This document shows positions 58,229-64,000 of a stretch of 64,000 nucleotides of DNA, one piece after another. Origin of the DNA: CALCNS01 sp937897315 (GTDB lineage Bacteria; Bacillota; JAAYKD01). The notes under the pieces are model-generated. The model was given only the letters and a program-made list of their open reading frames with translations, did not search any database and was not told the origin of the DNA. Made by a program: the position numbers and the translations under genes. Location: assembly GCA_036744005.1 (NCBI GenBank), contig DAINOJ010000010.1, positions 1-64,000 on the forward strand, written 5' to 3'. Position 1 is the stretch's first letter, and each line of letters starts with the position of its first letter.

Positions 58229-61099
58229 TTAACTTCCTATTATTTTAAGTTCTTTTGCTCGTCCGGTATGCCTAATATAGAATGCAGCAGCAGACAAAAT
58301 CTTCCCAAAAGGCTCGTTCATTGGTGAAGCTTTACTTATTGCAGGCTGGACTATGTATATGGTAGCCTCCATCGCTTTCTGACTTTGCAGTAATGTTTTT
58401 AGCGTTTTATTATCTCCACGTATAAATTTATCTGAACTTCCACCTTTTATACGTGCTTGTATCTTAGTAAGTAAAGCAGTCTTCGACTTAATCCATACGG
58501 TGCTTTTTATTGCTTGTTGGGCTACTTCATAGACATCATCGATGGAAGAGTTATATTTTGCTCCCTTCATTGCTTTGCAGTGATACAGTTCAACTCTGAT
58601 AAACGACTCGTCTGATTTGAAAGTAAGATAATCGGCGATTTCTCCAGTCCCATGGTCATAGATAATATGGGAGTACTGTCCGTCTTGCAGAAGGTGCTCT
58701 TTTAGGGCAGTTTGGATTGTTACTTTCCCTTCAGGTGCATCTTTAGCTTCTTTTGTAATATCAGTGTTTGATCCAATCCAATCAAATGTGATAATCCGGC
58801 TCTGATTAAAGTTTTCAAAGTTCGCATTTCCTTTAAGTACTTCATGTCCGTAATACACAGTACCGTCTGCTGTTTTGAATAAGAGAGGATTTTCTGTAAA
58901 ATACTTTGACAATGTTGTTGCATGTGCACCGTCTTTACATACAATTAGATCTGTAGAAGAAGAGTATTCTCCCAGAGTATTGCATGTAAGTTGCTCTGTT
59001 ACGTCACCAAATACAAAGTCAAAGACTACACCATCCCCATCAGGAGTAGTGCCAACGACCTTAAGACTTGCATCAGTCAATAAGCCGAACCGTTCGCTTG
59101 TTCCATTAACGCGTAAAGACGGTGGCGACAAAAATGTATTTTCCTGAAAGAAACAGAATAAGATATTATCACTATATTTGCTTATACCTGTAGGGATAGG
59201 CAAGCGGTCATAATTTGTATTAGTTTTTACTTCCAGTCCTCTGTTGACAATTTTTTCCCCAAATGAATCACACCACGAAATATACTCAGGTAAAGATAGA
59301 TATGAACTGCTCCAAAACTTTGAGCCACTACTATATCCAATAGTCGCATCTGCACCATCTTGAGTCACTTTGCAAAAAGCATGCCCCGCAGATAGCATCA
59401 TACCAGTGTTTTCATCAATAGAGGCTGCCGTATTCGAACCAGCATAGATCCGATACGATTCCCCAGTTTCTGCATATCTGTTTTGCATTCCGGTATTAAA
59501 AAACTCATAATTGGAGAATCCAGCAAGAACCCTATTCATTTCATCACGCGGTATTTTGTTATGTGATTCACAAAAGCTTCCTGCTATTAATTTATAAACC
59601 AACTCTGTTTTTTGTTGTGAATAGATAAATAAAAGCCCTGTTTCAACTTGATAATGAACAATATAAAGATTTACCTCAGTATTAAGAGGTTGGTTGCTTT
59701 CAAGCCAAAGCGGAGTGTCATTAATTGTTGCGATACCAACTATGGTATTAGTATCACTGCTCCTGTATATGTTTTCGCCGACTGATAATTCTTCCGGGAA
59801 AACACCTGCAATATTAAATCCAGTTACACGATACACACGTGCATGACAATTGGGACGGATGTTATGCAGTGATATTGTATCCTGCCCATTCTCCGGTCTA
59901 GAAAACTGTTTTATTGCCTTGCTGTTTTCCAAATCGCTATTGATTTTTTCTTCTGACATTTCAATAATCATATCCTGCCAGACTACATCGCTTGTGTATA
60001 GTTTACGGTTTTCAATGCGTAGTGCCTCATCATTCATTGCAATAAATTTTGCCGTTCCGATATTATCAGCATTCGTCCGAGCAAAACGTCCGATAAATTG
60101 AAGGGTGCTTGCAAGCGATTTTTGTGGTTCGTGTACGGCTGCTATTTTTAAATTTGGAAAATCGAATCCTTCTCCAAGCATATCAACGCAAATAATACCA
60201 TCGAGTTCTTTGTTCCTTAATGCTTTTATTGTACGCTGTATCGTACTGAAGGCCATAGAGCTGTCAATCCGTTTTAAACGAAGTCTTGTATTTTCTTTAT
60301 ATAGTTCTTCCAGCCCCTTGGCTTTGTCTTTGGTATCCGTACGAACCATTAAATAATGCTCATATCCGTCAGATCTGTCATTTAGCAATACTCGTTCAGC
60401 TTCAATTGCTATTAATTTGTCCTTATCCGCTGCTTCATCAATTGGAAGAAAACTAATAGAACCAAATATTCCATCACGGTACGCTTTAGACAACGGATAA
60501 TTATATATGTGCGAACCCTGGATTTCCTTTTTATCTAACCTAAACGGAGTAGCTGTCACCAATAGCGAAGCAGCATGCTTCATATTGTTAATGATTTTTT
60601 GCCAAGTTGGAGCAGGAACATGGTGAGCTTCATCTATTATTACATAATCGAAAAGAGCATTGATATCACTCTCTGATATTGATGCTGCAACTTGATGTGA
60701 AGCTACAATAACATCAGCAGAAGAAATATCATTAACTTGTTCGTCACAATACAAATGCTCAGCTTCATATACCTTGGGAGGCATAACACCTTCACAAAAA
60801 ACTCCTATTTTCTTTAGTGTTTTCAATTGTTTATAATCGTCAACAATCTGCCCACGAACCAATGCGCTAGGTGTCACAATAAGTATTTTTGACTTTTGGA
60901 GTATATATGGAGCCAACATTAGTACTGTAGTTTTACCAGACCCAGTCGGCATTACTATCACGGCAACATCCAATGGTTCTAATGTCGAATGTGAAGCAAT
61001 TGCATGAATGGCACCTATTTGAGCGTTTCTTAGCCCGACAGAATGATCAGAAGCAATCGGATAATGTATTGCCGTATATAAATCAGAAAAGTAGCTCAT
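58229..61099 (-). CDS. Large SF2 (DEAD/DEAH) helicase with unknown C-terminal domains
   Basis: This 956-residue protein has an N-terminal SF2 motor: Q-like RNAQ (24-27), Walker A MPTGSGKTT (50-58), DEAHHVPAP (near 150), VTATPFR (near 185), and the second domain with GIICVDMLGEGFDFP and QFIGRFART. The remaining 550 residues do not match anything I know. Near the C-terminus a D...ELYHCKAMKG stretch (IADYLTF then VELYHCK) resembles a variant PD-(D/E)XK nuclease core. GGAGG precedes the ATG. It lies in a set with a small SH3-like protein and two DUF262 proteins, the composition of a restriction or anti-phage locus. Function is inferred. Confidence 0.85.
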   Translation of the reverse strand: MSYFSDLYTAIHYPIASDHSVGLRNAQIGAIHAIASHSTLEPLDVAVIVMPTGSGKTTVLMLAPYILQKSKILIVTPSALVRGQIVDDYKQLKTLKKIGVFCEGVMPPKVYEAEHLYCDEQVNDISSADVIVASHQVAASISESDINALFDYVIIDEAHHVPAPTWQKIINNMKHAASLLVTATPFRLDKKEIQGSHIYNYPLSKAYRDGIFGSISFLPIDEAADKDKLIAIEAERVLLNDRSDGYEHYLMVRTDTKDKAKGLEELYKENTRLRLKRIDSSMAFSTIQRTIKALRNKELDGIICVDMLGEGFDFPNLKIAAVHEPQKSLASTLQFIGRFARTNADNIGTAKFIAMNDEALRIENRKLYTSDVVWQDMIIEMSEEKINSDLENSKAIKQFSRPENGQDTISLHNIRPNCHARVYRVTGFNIAGVFPEELSVGENIYRSSDTNTIVGIATINDTPLWLESNQPLNTEVNLYIVHYQVETGLLFIYSQQKTELVYKLIAGSFCESHNKIPRDEMNRVLAGFSNYEFFNTGMQNRYAETGESYRIYAGSNTAASIDENTGMMLSAGHAFCKVTQDGADATIGYSSGSKFWSSSYLSLPEYISWCDSFGEKIVNRGLEVKTNTNYDRLPIPTGISKYSDNILFCFFQENTFLSPPSLRVNGTSERFGLLTDASLKVVGTTPDGDGVVFDFVFGDVTEQLTCNTLGEYSSSTDLIVCKDGAHATTLSKYFTENPLLFKTADGTVYYGHEVLKGNANFENFNQSRIITFDWIGSNTDITKEAKDAPEGKVTIQTALKEHLLQDGQYSHIIYDHGTGEIADYLTFKSDESFIRVELYHCKAMKGAKYNSSIDDVYEVAQQAIKSTVWIKSKTALLTKIQARIKGGSSDKFIRGDNKTLKTLLQSQKAMEATIYIVQPAISKASPMNEPFGKILSAAAFYIRHTGRAKELKIIGS

Positions 61100-61237
61100 G
61101 CAATCGCCTCCATTAAAAAGAATATTACATATCAGGAACTTCTTTGTTGTTTCCCAAGTATCCAGATATGATATAATAATCTATGCGGTAAACAACATTA
61201 AGCCGATCCACAGACAATCTTCAAGCGGGTAGGAACG

Positions 61238-61261
61238 CTCCGTAGGTTGATGCCTACGGAG
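61238..61261. terminator. Hairpin at the end of the small SH3-like gene
   Basis: CTCCGTAGG (61238-61246), loop six, CCTACGGAG (61253-61261). It overlaps the stop codon at 61254 and lacks a T run on the minus strand, so it may only slow transcription or mark mRNA processing before the helicase gene. Confidence 0.5.
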
Positions 61262-61631
61262 TATTCCTTTCTTTTTTTAAATCTTCCAGCACGTGGTTTA
61301 CAACAAAGCGTTTCGTCTTTTCTTCAATTGTTTCTTTTGCATCCGGGCTGGACACGGACTCGACTATATAGAGAGTGCCGTCGATCTCCCTATAAGAAAT
61401 GTGCTTATGCCGATAATGCAGAGTTGGCCACAGTTGTTCGTGTTTGAATATGAAGTTCGGTGATGATTCAGCACAAGGAAATGATACTTTGTATTCTTTT
61501 CCCTTTTCAACTACATCAGCTACAGTTCCGCTTATACCGGCTTTTAGGCCAATCTCCTTAATATCCTCACGGAGAACTACCGGTTCATTTATCTCAATTT
61601 CGTATTCATTGTGATCACAATACTTTTTCAT
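61254..61631 (-). CDS. Small SH3-like (DUF4926-type) protein
   Basis: This 125-residue protein has an N-terminal domain of about 60 residues (VVLREDIKEIGLKAGISGTVADVVEKGKEYKVSF) resembling DUF4926, an SH3-like beta fold often found beside toxin or defence genes. A C-terminal helix follows. The frame extends upstream, but the ATG at 61631 after GGAGG is preferred. It sits between the DUF262 and helicase genes, all on the minus strand. Confidence 0.65.
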   Translation of the reverse strand: MKKYCDHNEYEIEINEPVVLREDIKEIGLKAGISGTVADVVEKGKEYKVSFPCAESSPNFIFKHEQLWPTLHYRHKHISYREIDGTLYIVESVSSPDAKETIEEKTKRFVVNHVLEDLKKERNTP

Positions 61632-61736
61632 AGGTTTTACTCCTCCGGAGTTCTCCTCTCTGACGTTATACATAATTCATTATCACTTAAGCCTGCATCG
61701 TCAACATCTGCATTAGGCAGTGATAGCGATCTTTTG

Positions 61737-63659
61737 TTACTCCAATGGTCGAATACAATCGACAACACCGCACGCTTCTGCTAATATGTTCAGCATTTTT
61801 ATCCCGTGGTTAAGATATGTCGTTTTCTTCCACGTAAGATTTGGATTTCTGCCACTCTGAATATCTTTTTGAACAAGCTCTGACATAATTCGCAACTTAA
61901 TGCTTCCCTTTGAAATCATATTTTCAAAGGTGCTTTGCTTTGACTCCGGAGACATATTAGAAAATTTAGAGTTTACTGTACGTTGTATAATACAAAGATT
62001 TCCAAAATGGTTTACACCTTCATTCTGACCCCAGACTTCAAATGTATCACCTGATGGATGCTGCGGGTACCAGTGCTCAACAGAATTACGAAATTCAAAG
62101 ATAAAATCAGAATATCTATACCGCGTTTTATCCCTTGAACGATCAAACTCCATCTTCCAAAGTAGATAATCAAGGTAATTGAAAACAATATGAGGGGTAT
62201 TAGCCCCAAGGTCGAAGTTGCAGTCCGTGAAATAATTCTCGACAACTTCGCCTTTTATAAACTTTTCAATATGCTGCTCAAAACCTGTTAATGTATCAAG
62301 CGTTCTGTTCTTGTATAACCACGTCAACAATGATGTAATCCAATGCATTACCTTGGGAGAAGTATAGGAAACCCTCAAGCAGGATTGCAGCATAAAAATC
62401 CGCTTATGTCGGGGCTCGTATGTAGTTGACCATTCACCCGGTAGTCCAAAATATGTATTAACATAATAAGGCTTTTTCTTTGACTGTTGTCCGGATGATT
62501 TTAATGACTTCAGACTCCATTCCCCGTCAGAGTCATCATTAACAAATTCACGCTTGATAATGTATTTGTCAAACAAATACCTGCACTTCAGAAGACACCC
62601 TGCAAAGCCCATTGCAAACTTGGACTTATCAAGGTTCTTGCCAGCGATAGTTCCATGAATAAGTACATAATTAAATGCTTCTGTCAGCTTCTTATCATCA
62701 AGCAACTCAAAAAGCGTTACGTCAATTTTTTCTGCGTCTACGTATACCCTGAGTACATGGAGTAAGAAATGCGGAAAGCTAATAATACTTTCAAACCGAA
62801 CGCGATCCTCGGAATCAGCTATTTCCTCGCTTTGATTTGGGACAAACCCGGGTTTAATAATATCCAGTATCCTTTTAGCTTCTCTTACCTTTGCAGGAAT
62901 GCTAAACCTTGAAGTCGGAAATTCAGTCCAATCATAACCAAAAACAGTTTTCCTAGTTTCTGTATCAAAGTGCATTTGAACATAACCAGTCATGTCTGAG
63001 CAGGCATCCCAAATTTTACTGAACCGCGCTTGATTTGCAGGCGATAATCCGCTCATCAGAGTTGCTTTCAGAATATCCTGTTGCTCCAACTGCTCCCCGC
63101 GGGTATTCATTATCTCAAAGTAATGGTTCAGGTCTGTATGTTCCGGAACCTCAATTCTATAAACCCGAACTTGGGTAAGTTTTTCTATGAAATGGTTTCT
63201 ATAAACATCCGTAAAATGGCCAAATTGGTTCTCAATGATTTTCTTCCCGTTCAGCAGGCCTTGATCAATGTCATCGACTGACACTTCTTTTCCACTAACA
63301 ATCTTCTGTAATGTGTAATCTGATTTTTTCCGGCATTCGAATGTAAGGATGCTCTCCATTGGAAGATGAAGATAGTTTAGGAGGAGAAACAGTGCTGTTA
63401 ATCGCTGCTGTCCGTCTATAACCTCATAGCGGTTACCTTCTTTTGCTACTATGATTGATCCCAAATAATACAAGGCTCCATTAGAGTTATCGAAATCGGA
63501 AATATCTTCTATAAGCTGAATAATCTCCTTATCTCCCCAGGCGAATGCTCTCTGATAGAGCGGAATAACATACTTGATGGATTTGTCGCTGAAAATTGTG
63601 AGGCCGGTATCTTTGTTATATATCGGTAACTCTGTAATATGTTCCTGCGCATTAAGCAT
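61737..63659 (-). CDS. DUF262-DUF1524 protein, GmrSD-like
   Basis: This 640-residue protein has a full DUF262 domain: YVIPLYQRAFAWGDKE (near residue 30) and YEVIDGQQRLTALFLL (near 75). These form the ParB-like nucleotide-binding fold. A long helical middle follows, and then a DUF1524 HNH-type nuclease region with VEHWYPQHP and NHFGNLCIIQRTVNSKFSN. This is the domain order of GmrSD, a type IV restriction enzyme against modified phage DNA. AAGGAG precedes the ATG, and it overlaps the preceding DUF262-like gene by eight bases. The target is unknown. Confidence 0.85.
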   Translation of the reverse strand: MLNAQEHITELPIYNKDTGLTIFSDKSIKYVIPLYQRAFAWGDKEIIQLIEDISDFDNSNGALYYLGSIIVAKEGNRYEVIDGQQRLTALFLLLNYLHLPMESILTFECRKKSDYTLQKIVSGKEVSVDDIDQGLLNGKKIIENQFGHFTDVYRNHFIEKLTQVRVYRIEVPEHTDLNHYFEIMNTRGEQLEQQDILKATLMSGLSPANQARFSKIWDACSDMTGYVQMHFDTETRKTVFGYDWTEFPTSRFSIPAKVREAKRILDIIKPGFVPNQSEEIADSEDRVRFESIISFPHFLLHVLRVYVDAEKIDVTLFELLDDKKLTEAFNYVLIHGTIAGKNLDKSKFAMGFAGCLLKCRYLFDKYIIKREFVNDDSDGEWSLKSLKSSGQQSKKKPYYVNTYFGLPGEWSTTYEPRHKRIFMLQSCLRVSYTSPKVMHWITSLLTWLYKNRTLDTLTGFEQHIEKFIKGEVVENYFTDCNFDLGANTPHIVFNYLDYLLWKMEFDRSRDKTRYRYSDFIFEFRNSVEHWYPQHPSGDTFEVWGQNEGVNHFGNLCIIQRTVNSKFSNMSPESKQSTFENMISKGSIKLRIMSELVQKDIQSGRNPNLTWKKTTYLNHGIKMLNILAEACGVVDCIRPLE

Positions 63660-64000
63660 TGATACTCACTCCTTCCAGCCCGTTTTTCTTCTTTATCAGT
63701 AAATAAAGCTCATTCCAATTCTTTTTGTTCTTTGCCTCATCGGGATTTCTCAAAACTTTTATTGGCAAATTAGATATTTCCGTATGCATTCTTGCATTTT
63801 TAATAATCGAAAACATCGGTATATCGTTTGTATAAGTGTTGTTATCATTGATGCCAAGTGCATACCTGTTAATAGTATCGAAAGGCAAATTTTCCATATC
63901 GACACGTATCATAAAAGCCCACGTAAAAATCTTATTAATTGCCTGGGGTTCGAAGTTTCTGAATCTATCGTAATAGCACAGAACAGCACACTCAAATAGC
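63652..64000 (-). CDS. DUF262-family protein, C-terminal fragment cut by the window
   Basis: The frame is open to the right edge; 115 residues are visible. The sequence (LFECAVLCYYDRFRN, KIFTWAFMIRVDM, INRYALGIND and a basic ending) resembles the helical C-terminal part of DUF262 proteins. An internal ATG at 63910-63912 is unlikely to be the true start, because the upstream residues match the family. It overlaps the next DUF262 gene by eight bases. No DUF1524 region follows the visible helical part, so it may lack the nuclease half. Confidence 0.65.
   Translation of the reverse strand, partial: LFECAVLCYYDRFRNFEPQAINKIFTWAFMIRVDMENLPFDTINRYALGINDNNTYTNDIPMFSIIKNARMHTEISNLPIKVLRNPDEAKNKKNWNELYLLIKKKNGLEGVSINA

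Noticed and set aside
61165..61185. TATAAT on the plus strand near 61175 as a promoter
   Set aside because: No gene follows on the plus strand, and no -35 lies at 16-18 bases; the region is AT-rich.
1..64000. CRISPR arrays, tRNA or rRNA genes
   Set aside because: I saw no regularly spaced repeats, tRNA-like cloverleafs with T-loop signature, or rRNA segments in the intergenic regions, all of which are short. This was by eye only.

Overview
The window looks like the chromosome of an anaerobic, peptide- and amino-acid-fermenting Firmicute with moderate GC. The signs are strong AGGAGG-type ribosome sites, consensus promoters with 17-base spacers, a T-box leader on asnS, a CIRCE operator, lipoprotein solute-binding proteins, TTG/GTG starts, an EtfAB-linked 2-hydroxyacid dehydrogenase and rubredoxin. 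TGA is an ordinary stop here (mutM-coaE and the lctD-like gene both end in TGA). I cannot name the species.

Layout. 1-1534: a complete IS1182-type element whose outer left repeat is the first base of the window. 1568-6855 (minus): a sugar ABC operon (binding protein, hairpin, ATPase, two permeases) ending in nrnA. 6941-16438 (minus): a long run reading etfB-etfA-glcD type genes (an Acetobacterium LctBCD-like lactate dehydrogenase/ETF complex), a small membrane protein, an MTA/SAH-deaminase-like amidohydrolase, tldD, tldE/pmbA and glnS. 16539-24893: free-methionine-sulfoxide reductase, a divergent gamma-glutamyltranspeptidase-like protein, endonuclease IV, a MutM-CoaE fusion, a serine-hydrolase and HtrA. 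24927-32305: S9 peptidase, YtcJ-type amidohydrolase and two cytoplasmic M14 carboxypeptidases. 32326-35245: promoter, asparagine T-box, asnS, a glutaredoxin-like protein, an ArsC/Spx-like protein with an in-frame TGA where the family has the active Cys (a probable selenoprotein), and a DsrE-like protein. 35276-41000: an ABC-2 exporter, rubredoxin, and a DHHW/MBOAT O-acetylation pair. 41108-46668: two D-aminoacylases, a third M14 peptidase and a stand-alone pyruvate-kinase C-terminal domain. 46719-52961: rhomboid, htpG under CIRCE, DUF438 and DUF1858 proteins behind an FNR-type box, the Fnr-like regulator itself, and an anion permease. 53033-57535: a livKHMGF branched-chain amino acid importer. 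57650-58228: a small membrane protein and hairpins. 58229-64000: a defence-like module of SF2 helicase, small SH3-like protein and two tandem DUF262 proteins, the last cut by the window edge.

How it fits together. The peptidases, D-aminoacylases, GGT-like protein, TldDE and branched-chain amino acid importer point to import and intracellular breakdown of peptides and modified amino acids. The ETF-linked dehydrogenase would couple 2-hydroxyacid oxidation to low-potential electron carriers. Stress and redox control is visible as CIRCE, an FNR-type promoter and possible CssR-like repeats before htrA. The most unusual item is the probable selenocysteine ArsC-family protein at 34382-34738, which carries a bacterial-SECIS-like hairpin. 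The defence-like module at the right edge is the best candidate for an uncharacterised multi-gene system.
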